DNA of 64,000 nt from Dasyornis broadbenti (taxonomy: Eukaryota > Chordata > Aves > Passeriformes > Dasyornithidae), in assembly GCA_013397935.1 (NCBI GenBank), contig VZRN01005622.1, positions 5,534,342 through 5,598,341 of the forward strand, written 5' to 3'. The position numbers and the translations under genes are program-made. The notes below the pieces were generated by a model, which did no database searches, was not told where the DNA came from, and saw nothing but the letters and a program-made list of their open reading frames with translations. Below are positions 48,066 to 60,937 of the stretch, piece after piece. Numbering within the stretch: position 1 is the stretch's first letter; every line of letters begins with the position of its first letter.

Positions 48066-51000
48066 AAATAGAGGCATTAGTTGCATTGAATTTGCCAAAT
48101 GATGTCCTCTGTCTGTAGATTTTCTGATCTTTTTTGTAATTATAAAATTTCTTTGTCATTGGTGCTAATGGAAAAATGTGTGTTTGTTTATTGACAGCTA
48201 TCAGGACTAGCCCCAATGAAAAAAAAAAAGTAAAAAAAAAAGTGTTTTGGTGTTTACCGAGGACTGAAATTTTTCATTTAGCTAATTTTTAAAGAAAGGT
48301 TCCATAGAAAGGGTGTGCAGTACTAAAGGAAAAATCCATGTGATTAATGTTTTCATTATGTTCATGTAAGAAACCTCATATTTTAGCCATAATTTTGCAT
48401 ACTGAGGATCCAATAATCAGAAAAGTAATTTTTGTCACATTATTTATTAAAAATGTTCTCAAATACATTATCTTTCTCGCGTAGTTTCTTGTGTTCCCTG
48501 AAGCATAATTTTAGGGGTGACTCTAATCTTATTTCTATCGGCAAGAGCCAGGAGCTGTTCTACTGAAAACATGCAGCTACGGTAGCATGAGCAAAGGGGG
48601 AGAGCTGGATGCAGCCTAAGATTTTACATAATTACAATTGATTGCCTTAAAGATCTGATTTCTGGGCGCTTCATGAACTGTGATAATGAAAACTTCTCTC
48701 AGCCTGCCAATTTCCAGAGAGAGCTGATGAAGAAAATCTGTACCAACAAAAGCATTCACCTTGGGGGTGAGGAACATTGGCTGCAAAGGAAGTTAGATCC
48801 AAATAAGTGAGTAGCATGAATGTTGTGAGCCATGTGCTTGTTGGGACCTGCAGAAATGCGAGTTTCCTTCCCTGCCTGCTGTCCTGCTCTGAAGCCATTC
48901 TGTGGCTGGCAGAGCCCTGCTGTGGATCACAGGTGATGGCCCCTTGTCCACTCCTGTATTTTCATAAGCCTGTAGTCATACTGATCTCCCGGTTCTTGCC
49001 TTTCCTTATCTTATACCCATCATCCCAGTTAAAAATTGCTAATTTTGACTGACACCCTTCTCCACTGTCTTGCCACAGAACACTGCTAGAGCCTTAACGG
49101 GCATGAACCTCAAGTACAGGGCTTTTTTATAACTGCAGCTGTGAAGCACCGATGAAGATTAAGTACAATAACTTAAATGTGTTCTGTGTTGATTTTTCTG
49201 GGATGTGTTCAATCCTTGTGCCTCAGACCAGAATGTTTTAGAGCCAGCATTATCGAGGCAGCAGGCCACAGACAGCTCGGAATGTGCCACAGGAAATACC
49301 CATCTGGCCTGCTCCTTTCCTTTGGAGGGGACAAGAGGGGTTGGTTTCATGGGCACAGCTGAAAGGCTGTCCTGGCACCAGAAACAGCCTTTTGGTTTGG
49401 GGTCAAGCCATTCCCACAGCAGGGTGTGGAGAACAAGGTGGAGCTCGAGGAAGTGCCTCTGAGCATCATCCCCTTGGCGCAAAAAACCCACTGCCAGAGG
49501 TGTTGTGTTGCGTCACGAAACTGGGATCTGGTTGCAGCTGTGGTGTGCAGGCCTCTGTAAGGTGTATCTGCCCACAAACATTGGTGCTGTGTGCCTGAAA
49601 TTACAGGTGCTCACTTCATTCTCTGCTGGCTTGGTCACAAAATGGAAACCTCACACTGGATCACCACAGATACCCACGTCCGTCTGTGTAGCTTCACTGG
49701 AAGTTGAGCTCCAGCCGAAGTTGTGACCTCAGCCAGCAGTAAGTGGGCAATGTTGCCCTATGAGGCTTTTTGTGAAGTTGTTGTAAGTTTTTTGATGCTT
49801 GATGGTGCTCCCTAAGAGGTTTTTTGGATTGTTTTGTGATTGCATTCACGTGTGACTGGCAGTGTCTTGAGCAGTGTCACAGAGTTGTAAAGGGTTCTTG
49901 CACCCACGCTGGGTTCTCAGTGCACTCTACTCTTCCCAAAACCAATGGCATTAAGAGAAAACATGCACAAGTGAAATTATGACTCCTGTCAGTCAGTGTT
50001 GAGGTACACCTGGTTTAGGCTTTGCCATTGAGGAACAGTAAAATGAGGTCATTTACACATGGCCACATTCCTCAAGAATTATGAAGTGATTGGAAAGCCA
50101 ACATGACCAAAGTAGTGTCCAGAGGTTTAGATTATGCTGTATACTTGAAAAAGCAAGTATTCTATTGGAAAATCCAGTTTTTGTGTGCTGAGGTAATATA
50201 ATGGATGTTGACATTTTATTTTTTCTTACAGTGTTTCCTGTGAAATCATGTATGAGTTCCTGTTAAATATGACTTTACTTGAAGTAAAATAATACTTGCT
50301 AATAATTTTATGAAAGAGGTCTAAAATAATATTTATAACATTTCATAAAATGCCTTGCATATATTTTAGCATTTTTATCAGTTTATTTTCCAATGAGTAA
50401 TTACTTCAATATATAAATGACAAAATGCTTTTATTTTAGGATAATGCAAATATGCCCTAGATCTGTATTTGCTGAAATTTTACAGGAGTAGGTTAGCTGC
50501 AACTGATCATGAAACCCAAGCAATGTAATTTTCTTCAATTCTTGTAAATATATTTAAACTATCTACCACCTCACTTCTTGTATTCCAGAACCAGCTATTT
50601 GTTAAAATAATAACTTGGTTAATTTATAGCTTTAGTTAGCATGTAAATTTTGCACGTTTTGCTTTTAACATTCTCTGCTTTATTTTTCTTTGATCTATTC
50701 TCTTCCTTCAGTAACTTAAGGAAGAAAGAACTTCCATGGGAAAACTGTAGGATCTGCCCAACATAGCATCTCTTCTGCAATAAAAGCTAACATCCCACCT
50801 CTTTATTCATAGCTCCTAGAAGATTTTCTGTCAGCAACAGAACCATCTATTAAAAATTTAAAATGCTATAGCCCCCTAAGTGAAGTTTACAAATTAATTA
50901 AAGGATCTACTTACAAGTGGAGAAAATTACTTTAAGCATTGTTTTTGCTTACGTTACAGATGAAAATTCTTTGCACATGAAAGTGCTTCTGTTTATGTGT

Positions 51001-51480
51001 AATAATGTTTAGTGTGTACACAGGAAGATATTGGTGTTTGCAAATGCAGATTTTCATGTGTATGGAGTTTTGTATTTGCTGAGATTAAGGTTGGGAACTG
51101 AGAGTGTGTTCCCAACACTCGATTGAAAGGTGAACTTGTTTATGGGTGTTTGAGGTTTGCCCACACATGAGTAACTCCCTGTGTCGCCATGGACATCATC
51201 CTCACTGGACATACCCTTCAACAGCTTCATTTTCTATTGAATTGACTTAAAAATTGACAATTTAGGTCACACAATGAATCTTTAAAATGGGCAACAACTG
51301 TGGATCTCAGTGTGAACTGTTTACCCAGGTTTGATTTTCTTTAGGTTTTTTTTTTTTTCATTGTCTATGATGATTTTTCTATTGTCTCTAAATATGTTCT
51401 TCATAAAAGCCAGTGCTGTCTGTGGCAGTGAAACATCTGAAGATTAAGAATATTATTTTTTAAAGTGCTCCTTTCTTTTT
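48066..51480. other. Downstream intergenic region with a GC-richer block
   Basis: Mostly AT-rich sequence. Between about 49160 and 49730 GC rises and overlapping open frames appear on both strands (up to 110 codons), with no recognisable protein family. No promoter or exon structure identified. Confidence 0.7.
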
Positions 51481-51897
51481 AGCATGCCACTGAATTTTGG
51501 ATCACAGAAACAGTCAAACATTGGAGATGACACCATGGATATGAGGAACCTTTTATGTTTTCTATCCATATTGAGGATGTGAAAAGATTCCATCCTATTC
51601 AGAAAAAGGAGGAGGAATTGATGAAACTGGAATCCAGTGTCTGTGAAAGCTATGAGGCAGGAAGACAGACTGGAGAAGATGAATCAAGAGATACAAAGCG
51701 AAAAAAAAAAAAAAAATTGAGGCACTGAGGAATCCAAGTCTCATTGAAGCTAATGGCAAAAAAACTGTTGAATTGAACTGTTCTGGAAGTGAATTACCTC
51801 CTTATGGAATGACAAACAATACTTATCACAGTGCAATGAACAATGGAAGAAGAATGAAATCCTTGCTGCATGCGTGTTTTGTTTGGGGTCCTTGCTA
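51481..51897 (+). pseudogene. Decayed coding-like segment, probable processed pseudogene, parent unknown
   Basis: Three consecutive open stretches lie in different frames. The first, from 51481, reads SMPLNFGSQKQSNIGDDTMD. The second, from about 51546, has EPFMFSIHIEDVKRFHPIQ, KKEEELMKLESS and a Lys run. The third, after an A-run at 51701-51716, has RNPSLIEANGKKTVELNC, LPPYGMTNNTYHSAMNNGRR and stops at TAA 51895-51897. The composition looks protein-like and the breaks fall at a point near the start and at the A homopolymer, as expected for decay by indels. No introns are visible, but no poly(A) tail or target-site duplication was found either. I do not recognise the parent gene. Confidence 0.5.
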
Positions 51898-52880
51898 AAT
51901 ATACACCAAATGGCCTCATTTTAAGCTACCAAAAGAGAAAGGTGAGGTTTTAATTCACCATGGTTTTCAGTTTGTCACATGAGATGATGAGGATGAGACC
52001 ATTTAGTTCTAGTCACTGTATCTCACATAAACTGGAGCCAATTGCTTTTCAGATTTTTCTTGGAGCATGACAGTCAAAGCCATGAGGATAAAAATGGTGT
52101 TTATTGATTTTTTCTTTTCAAGCCTAAGATATTTTTAGCAAAAGCAACATCAGGAAATGTAGAATAAAACTACTTAGTATCGACTTCTATTCTGTGGCTT
52201 CCCACCAGTCTTAAAGCACAAATGTGGTTCAAAGTCAGCAGCAAGGGATAGCAGTAAAGGAGCCCTTATGGGCTTTGATGCATAGAAGGACAAAAGCAAA
52301 ATAAATCAAAAAAAATTAAAAAGCCTCCACCCATTCCTTCAGGAAATGGTAACTAATAGGATATTTCTAAAGCATTTGGATAGCATGAAAATAATGGCCA
52401 AGAACCTTTATTTCTGCTGTGTTAATTGTCACAGTATCAAAGATTTCGTTATATTCCTGAAAATGATGTTTGTACAAGAAATTGCATTCTGCTGAGCTGA
52501 GTACAGAGCAATGCAGTTCCTCATACCTAGTGAAAGCCTGAAAAAAATGAAGCTGAGTGCAGGGTCCTGCCACAATCTTGTCAGCAGCATGCCAAGTCTT
52601 GACCCTGCTGATCGCTCACCTTATTAAAACAAATTCAAATAGAAACAAAATGTTGGGTCCCATAGCCTTTGTTAATCAAACTACAAAGGTTGGCAGCATT
52701 TGATGGCTTAGGCAGCTTAAAATTCACAAGCCATCATAATCCCAGAGTCTGTATTTCTTGGATACTAATACCTGAAATAGTTACACACATAGTATAACAA
52801 TGCAAGGTGCCAGTGGACTCCAGTCTTATAGGAAACAGAATCCATTCAGGCTCATGTAAACAATTCATAAGTGCCAATTG
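51898..52880. other. Intergenic, no gene seen
   Basis: AT-rich sequence with an in-frame stop soon after the pseudogene-like segment. The first hundred bases (TACACCAAATGGCCTCATTT and after) may belong to the same decayed copy. Nothing else recognised. Confidence 0.65.
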
Positions 52881-52882
52881 GA

Positions 52883-52958
<76 letters not shown>

Positions 52959-52959
52959 C

Positions 52960-53030
<71 letters not shown>

Positions 53031-53038
53031 CAGATCGA
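52881..53038. repeat. Compound (GATA)n(GACA)n(GATA)n microsatellite
   Basis: About 158 bases of tetranucleotide repeats: GATA units, then about eight GACA units (from 52901), then a long GATA array with two GACA interruptions, ending CAGATCGATG. Frames reading LSIYLSIY across it are products of the repeat. Confidence 0.97.
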
Positions 53039-55664
53039 TGGAGCTAATTTCATTCTTATGTGATCCCTTTCGGAGGGACATGTATATTTTTATGCTTCTG
53101 CTACTGTAGGTTGAATTCTTTGGCAGGACTTCACGAAAATGAGCAGCAGCTTTACGTGCACAAGGTGTAAAGGAAAAGAATGTACATTTGTTCACCACCC
53201 TAAATTTTCTGGCCTTCTATGCTTGCATTTTCACTTTCTTCGCTCGCACTTTACTTTCTTTTCCTACAAAACCCAAGTCACAGGGTGTAATTGTCTAGTT
53301 TGCTAAAACCCTTTCTGTTTGTTGAGCACCTCTGTGATTTTGGTGAGTATTTTGCAAGTGCTTCTCTTCAGGGAGAGTTTTTAATTTTACCATTAAAACT
53401 CTGCATAGTACTGTGAAACCAAAACCACATCTTGTCTCACTTTGGCTGGCTAAAATGAAGGCAGGCAGTGAATCCAGAGCACAGACCACAGACACCCTAT
53501 CCTGCTTGTGTAGCACTCCTGAGAATTTATCAGAATCACAAAGGCTAGCAGAGGGCTGATGTTCAGTTGCTGAAGGACTGCAATGTTTTCCTTTGTTCCA
53601 CATTAATAAATGCCACAAATGCGAGCTCGGTCCACTGATGCTTTGGGAAGGCAGCACCTGGTACAGTTCTTTCTTCCACTCACATGTACATTTGTAATTC
53701 TCTGGCTTTCACAGGGCTTTGCCTGCTCTGCTCTGACGAGGAGGTTAGGTGAGGCAGCAACATGGAGCTCAGTTTAAGGTCACAGGGGCTGAAGAAATTT
53801 ATTTCCAGAATTTTAGTCTTAGACCATGAAAAAAATGGGGTTTTCAAGCCCAAAAATATTTGGTCCTCCTGTCACCCTGAACTGTGATGAACTGATTCAA
53901 GTGCTTGGAAAGGAGTTGGTCAGAAATGTTACATGTACTGAATCTAAAATTTGAAGTTGAACAAGGGAGGTGAAGAGGGGGGTTAAAACTGCACTTATGT
54001 GTGTTTTGTGGTTGGTTTTGGTGGACTTTTTTTTCCCTGGAAGAAGAACAAAACTATTATGTTCCTACTTCGTTGTATGTGAAAGCTCAGGAGTAACATT
54101 GAAACCAAATAACTGGTGAGATTGCCATTTTTGGCTACCACAGTAATCATCATAAAACTCCCAAATGAGACATTTCAGCCACATCCATTTTTTACAGAGC
54201 AAACAGATTAAAAAGGCTGTGCTGACAAGATACCAACAAGCACCTCTGAGGCTCCATTTAAAACATAGGTGGGAAAAGAACCTTGGAGAAATATTCTCCC
54301 TGAAATAATAAATGAGCTTAACTGTATTTCCTGCAGTAGGAGGGTGCTACAGACACTTAACTTCTGCAGCAGATATGTCTCAGAACGGTCTGCATCCCTG
54401 TGGCAATTAGAATTAAGATACAGGGGGATTAATTTAATGTCTGTCAAGCACTCTGAATATGAACATTTCTGTATAAGCCATAAGTAGTCGGAGCACTTCT
54501 GTCAGTTTTGCTTTGCAATCACTCGGTCTGTTTTCTCAATAGCTTCTGGAGAGCTTTTATTGAGTTAGTTAACCAGTCCACTGAAGTGCAGTAAATCTGC
54601 GCTACAGAAAAAAAAAAAAACAAAAAAACAGATTTTTTGTGGATTCTCTTTTTTGTTCCATGATCACTGCTTGTAGGCTTGCTTTCTTGGATGCATGCAC
54701 ACTGTCACTATGTTTTGACATCATGCCCACACTGGGGAAATGCAGATTCCAAGTGCCAGGAAAACACATATGTACCAATTTCAGTTGCTTTATTCTTCTT
54801 GTTGATGGGAAACTATGGAGGATGTTAGTCCAGCTAACAATGGGAAAATTTTGTTGCTATCAATGATAGACTAAGTTCTTAATGAAGTATATTAAATTCA
54901 TCAAATTTTAAATAAATTAATCTCTATATTACCATCAATTCATAGAAAGGATCAAAGTAAAACTGAGATGAAAAATATAGTTGGAACTCTCCCTTACATA
55001 TTTGCTGGCTGCAGTACTTCAACAATCAGAAGAAAACAGTTCTTCATGGATTTCTGATTATTGTCATCAAACCAATTTTGTGTTGGTGAAAGATGGCATG
55101 TTAAATTTTTTCCCAGAAATGGTGAAACTAATGTTGAAAACTGCTTTTATTAAATGATTAAGAATCTCATTCAAGACATCCAGAGAAGGCTTGTGTGACA
55201 GATTTGTGAAGAACATCCAAGAAATACTTTGAATATTTCTTCAAGCTTTATAATGGGCAGCAAAGTGTCTTTATCACTTTCCCTTTTCTGATCAGTTGCT
55301 CAGAAACTTCAACTTTCTACTAACTGTAGAACATCATTCTTACAGTTGAGTAAGATATAGCAGGATGTTTTTTCCATCTCTCAGTCTGCATGTAGCAGAA
55401 ATTTAAATTTTAAACATTTTTATATTACCATTTTATATTATTAGATAATCTTCATTGCAGCTCCCATAACACTGTCTAGATCCAGTTCTCTCACAGCAGC
55501 AGGATGCTGCTTCCAGCCTGTCTCCATTTCTCTGGCCAGTTCAGGTCTTTGGGGCTCTATGTCACCAGTCCACGTGGGAGCAGTGCTGTGGGAGCATTGC
55601 TGCCCTAATGCAAATACTACAATATAATTAGTATTTAAAATGTAAGGCCTAATGATATTCTGAG
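53039..55664. other. Intergenic, no gene seen
   Basis: AT-rich sequence. Open frames (for example 53295-53657 minus, 120 codons) have no recognisable domain, no splice context and no promoter features. An A-rich run is at 54607-54628. Confidence 0.7.
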
Positions 55665-56008
55665 ACTATCAGTGGAGCCCCTCGAGGATCAATTTTGGGA
55701 CAGTCTTATTTAATATTTTCATTAAAGTACTTAGCACAAAAGCAGGAGTCCGATAATGAAATGTGCTGATCACAAAAGTTGTGAGCAATTGTCATTATGG
55801 AGGAGCAGGGGGTCACCTTCAGGGCTGGAGTATCAAAAAAGCAGGAAATCAAGCAGTTCACTATGCAAAGTCATGTTAGGGATTAATACAAATGTCCATT
55901 ATATGCTGGAAATTCATCAGATGTAAACAACAGTGAGCCTGACTTGTATTTGTTGATCACTGAACATTCTAGAAGGACCCAGTGAGATGATGCCAATAAA
56001 AACAAAGC
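55665..56008 (+). mobile_element. Old CR1-type LINE remnant, reverse-transcriptase region
   Basis: From 55671 the plus strand reads SGAPRGSILGQSYLIFSL, which matches the conserved GVPQGSVLGPLLFNIFI motif of CR1-clade reverse transcriptases with several substitutions. Further along, GCAAAGTCATGTTAGGGATT, ACTTGTATTTGTTGATCACT and GAAGGACCC fit the later part of the same open frame in ancient amniote CR1/L3 elements. It has many stops and indels and is not functional. Confidence 0.7.
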
Positions 56009-59000
56009 AAAATAAACACAAACCTGAGATATCCAATAAAGTATATTTCCAGCAGAAAGAGAGAAATGCAGATGTCATTGTCTCAACAGTTACAAAAGCA
56101 TAAATGGGATGCTTTGTCCAAATCTAGTTGTTTGTGGAGCTGATGCTGTGGGGAAATTATAGAAAATTGCAAGAATCTCCGCTCTATAATCAGATCTGCT
56201 CCTTGTAAACGGGATTGTAGTAGAGTGACTTTTGTCCATAGCATGGTGCAACTTTTTAGTAGGAGCTATTATAAACATATGAAAAAAACAGCTCTGATAT
56301 GTTTATGTGTGAAAAATCCAGGCTAATTTCTCTTTGGTTTCAGTGTAATTGGTCTAAAATTTCAGTGAAAACTGACTCTTCAGTAGCGACCTGTTGATAG
56401 TCGGACTCATCAGGAAAGTCATGAAAGCGCAGGATGCAAGTTTTCCCCTGAAACTCCGCTTCTGAAACTGGCTGAAGTGATTATCACATTCACTTTCAGA
56501 GCAAGGCATTAAGGTTAATACTTAAGTCAGGCGCTTCCATCTAAACCTTAATGTAAAGATAAACTGAACAGTTACCGAAGTGGTTTTAGAGACATGGCAG
56601 AGTACCAATATCTTGAAATAACCTATGGTGGTCAACCTGGTTTCACTATTCAGACTATTAAATGGATAGATAGAAAATAATGAACTTCATTGCTGTAGTA
56701 ACTGATCTTTTGGAGATGGATCCAAAGTGGAATGTTTCACCCTAAACTGAGTGTAAACTAGAGGTATTTTAATGTGTTTGCAAAGATGACAGCTGGGACC
56801 ATCCGAATGTCTGAGATAACTCAGAGAAAAAAATGTAAGTGAAAATGGGAATATGAGAAGGGAGAAAAAGAGTCCTCCAAAAGTAAAGCAGAAGAAAATC
56901 CCACTCAGTGGCATGGTCCAGAAGACAAAAGAAGACAACTCCGAGATTATGGGAGTCCCCAGGAACCTGGGGAGAATAAATACCATGTAAGTAACTGCCA
57001 TACACAATCTGGAGAGCAGAAAAAAAAGTTCCCTCACTTTACTTTAATGCAGTTAATCGAGACAACAGGGCTCCACCTCCAATTTTGTACTTTGGTGGGG
57101 GTCTTTTTTGCACAGTGTTATGTATTGCTTTGATTCCTTTGTGTGAGACTATTGAAGTGATTCAGTGTCTGAGAGCACATCTTTTTCACCCGAGGTGTTA
57201 AATGTGGGAAAAAAAAAAATTCTAATATATTTAAATTATTTAGAAGCCTAGGATTTAGCCCCTGAGCACATGTTGCTACATTCAAATATTATAAGCCCCT
57301 TCACACAATGGTTGTGCAATTTTTACAATCTCAGTGTAATTAGAGATAACCTGCTCCCCAAGTATTTCAGTGTAGCAATGTCACTACCTGCACAGCTGAA
57401 TCTCAAATAGAATGGGGAAGAGGTCTTACAATAATTTATAATAGTTTTATTGCTATTGGAGTATCTTACAATGTCATGATACTTAAATGCCTGTGCAATT
57501 GTAACCACAGTCATTTATAAAGCAGTTTATAAACCAGTCTGAACTGAATATCCATTCTGTGACAAAAAGAATTAGTGTGTTTTAAAGCATTTAAGTGTTT
57601 TCGAAAATTGTATTCACTACCAAAATATCTATATGTATTTTCTTGACTGTCACAATCTCTCACATGGCTTTGGTCAGTGATGTTGTTCAGCAGAACACAA
57701 AAGCTGCAGCAGGATTTTACAGACAGAGTCTACCTATGAACACATCCAGGCATGCCCCGGTAGACCTTGCTTCCCTTTCTCCACCTCCTGAAATTGGCTT
57801 TCGTATCCAGCTTGTAGCACTGAAAGGGAATCGCACCCCAAGGGCTCTGGAGCAGATCTTTGGAAAAAGTACTTCTCCTGGCAAGTCTTGGAGTAATTGC
57901 CCCTCAGCAGCCTGAGCACAGTGTCTGGTTTGGCAGTCTGACCTTAAACTCTAACCTCTAGTTTTTTATTATCATTATTGTCATATCTGCTCCTCTGTCA
58001 TTAAGAGACTTTCCAGTTTCACTTTATTCATCTGGGAGCTTTAAACCCTCTGGCCCATAATTTCCTTTTCTTTTTTTGGCATTTCTTTTTCTCAGTCCTT
58101 TCATGAAACTTGTCTGCTGAGTGACATGCCCTCTGTAAAACATAAACCATAATTACTCTAGGATTGCTCATACTTGGCATAAATACTGTACTTGCAAGTA
58201 TGTGGCTTATAGCAACACGTGTCACATTTAATTAAATTGCAAAGCTACATCTTATGTTGTCCTTCAGGAGAAAGAAAAAAGCAAGGGAGAAGGCAAACTT
58301 GTCTAAAAGAATTTTTCATTCCAGCTGCTGTGTGGAGGCAAAAACCTCACATAAACCGGGCACGTGCATGCCTGGCTGACACATACCTTTCTCTTTTTTA
58401 ATTGCCAGGATAAAATCCGTGCTTTACAGGTAGGACAGCCATACCTGCCTCTTTTGTTTTCTTGTTGTGGTCCATACCCCATGGGTCAGAGGCTTCTGAC
58501 ATGACCACAGCAGTCTGCAGCTGAACTGGGACCAGGTTCTGGCTCCTTGTATGGGAGAAAAAATGTCCCCTTCAAGCTGTGACCCATTTCATCCTGAGAT
58601 ACATATCCAGAGTAAGTCAGATAATTCATGCTCTGGCTCTGTGTTTTCCTCTTGCCTGATGGTCTGTGCCAGTGGCTGAGGAGGACCAGCCCAGATTTCC
58701 CTATCTACATTCCTGATGACTAAACTGGGATGAGGTTCATTCCATCCCTCTCATCTTTACTTAAAATAAAAGTTCCAGTGTTAAGATACAAACTTTCTTT
58801 TTGCCACTGCACTTCAAAACACTCATATTTGAGCATCTCAGGTAGTTCCTTCAAAAGAACTTCTATTTGACTTTGTTTATTGAAGCTGCTAATTTGCTTT
58901 CATTCTTCCTAGGATAATAAGAATTGCTATTCTAAAAAAGTGCAACAGAAGTAATAGTGTACTGCAAGGTGGAGGTTTTATGGAGCAGTGTTTCTTCTTC

Positions 59001-60797
59001 TTCTAAGGCAATTTTTTCTTGGAAAATGCTGAGATGAGTTATTTTGAATTTCTCATTTGTATCAATTCTGGTTTGTCACTACATGTTAACATAGCAAAAA
59101 TGAAATATTATTGGCTTGAAAGATTTCAACATTCTCTGGGTTATTAGAGGGGTTTTTTTGAATCCTGTCAGTGGAAAATTTGTGAACTAACGTTTTGGTT
59201 CTTACAGGGAACTAAAACAAACTCAAAAATAATTCCGTTTCCTGTCTAGCTGTGGATTTCTTGAGACACTGAAGCTTAAAAATGCTGGCTTAGAAAAGTC
59301 TACAATTTCAGCCAAACCCTCCTGGCTTTATACAGATGCAAATACGATCAAAATCTTGATCTTGGTTGGCGGCCTCTAAGAATTTTCATTCAAAATCTAG
59401 GTCTGCATAGCTCCCAGACTAATGATGTGAAGGCTGCTTGGATCCATATCTCTGTCTTTTAGGCTACCCTTCAAATTGAACTGAATCATAATCTGTAATA
59501 AGGCATCAAGGACAACAGGGGGACAGACATAACTAACAGCAAATCTGTAGAAATTCAGTGGGTTTATTTCTCAAAAAAAACACTATAGCAGGTAATTTTT
59601 TAGATTCTTTAGAGAGAGTTCAAATTTTAACATAATTTTTATTTTCTTGTGGAATCACTGGAATGTGACTTTGTTAAAAGTCAGTGTGAACTTGGCAATT
59701 ATAAGATACACATTTATCAATTATACATAGCACTTAGTGACATAGACCATAACTTTTTAAACGTTTTTTAAGTGCTCAGAATATGTTTTCACTTAGAGCT
59801 GGAAAATGAGATCCTAATGTTACTAAATCTGAATCATGTTCATAAATAATTTTGTGCCAGTTCTTAGTGTCACATCAAACTGATCATGAGAGTAGTTCAT
59901 GAAGAGGTCATCAAAGGAACAGAAAAATTAGAGCAGACTCTTCCAGGACACTGCAAATACTCTGGTATTTTAAGGACAAATTTCTCCCAATTCCTCACTA
60001 TGATCAAACTGGTTCATAACATTTTACTCTTCTGTTCTAAAAAGGCAGTGGCTGAAATTCTGTAAATCCTATAAATACATATAAAGCTGGTATATAAACC
60101 TATAAAATGCTATCCATAACATTTTAGTCCTTGCTATTTTTAAGCAATCCCAACCCTCATTACAAATCAGACTTTTCAAGTGTTTTCTTTTTGGGGCTGT
60201 TTTCCTGCTTGAGCCCTGCAATTCACATCTCACTAATTCCTTATCATACCTGGCAGTTGAAGGATTAGTGGCTGCTTGTTTTTGGTACAGTTTTAATATA
60301 GCTCATTTAAAGAGGCATTTGACACGGAATATGGAAAGAACGATTTCATTGTTCAGCAGAACACGTTTTCATTACAGCTGCATCTGGCTATGGTAGTTGA
60401 CCTTTACTTGAATGTAAAAATTAATGCTTTGTCTAAACTAAAACATAGATGATTTCCCTCCAAATTACCAGTAGAGGTCCTTGATAAAGAGTCACAGCAC
60501 TTGAACACAAAATGACTTCGGACATCATGACAATAGCAAAACAAAGTATTTGTTAATATATTTCAATAGCACGTAGGCGTTTCATTTGTTGGTTGTGGTG
60601 TGTGTGGATTCTCTAAAAAATAGTAATTTAGTAGAATTTACAGACCTGCTGACATTCATTAGTCACTTTTACAGATGTTTTCTTTATTTGTTTTTAATAC
60701 ATTTCCTGTCATGAGCCTGTCTGCTAAATGCATTGACATAATATCTATTGCTGAAAGCTGCACAAGCAAAAAAACTGTCAACTTCAAGAAAAATCTT
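56009..60797. other. Intergenic, no gene seen
   Basis: AT-rich. Open frames such as 56687-57037 (minus, 116 codons, hydrophobic) and 57595-57915 (plus, 106 codons) have no recognisable family. A poly-A run is at about 57208-57220. No mobile element recognised. Confidence 0.7.
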
Positions 60798-60937
60798 GAT
60801 AGATATAGATATAGATATAGATATAGATATAGATATAGATATAGATATAGATATAGATATAGATATAGATATAGATATAGATATAGATATAGATATAGAT
60901 ATAGATATAGATATAGATATAGATATAGATAGATAGA
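60798..60937. repeat. (GATATA)n hexanucleotide array
   Basis: About 140 bases of near-perfect GATATA/ATAGAT units, ending in two GATA units. It creates two artificial open frames, one alternating Arg-Tyr and one alternating Ile-Asp. Neither is a gene. Confidence 0.97.

Noticed and set aside
52734..53198. 154-codon minus-strand frame with LSIYLSIY repeats
   Set aside because: Produced by the GATA/GACA microsatellite.
60675..60936. Open frames coding alternating Arg-Tyr and Ile-Asp
   Set aside because: Produced entirely by the GATATA hexanucleotide array.
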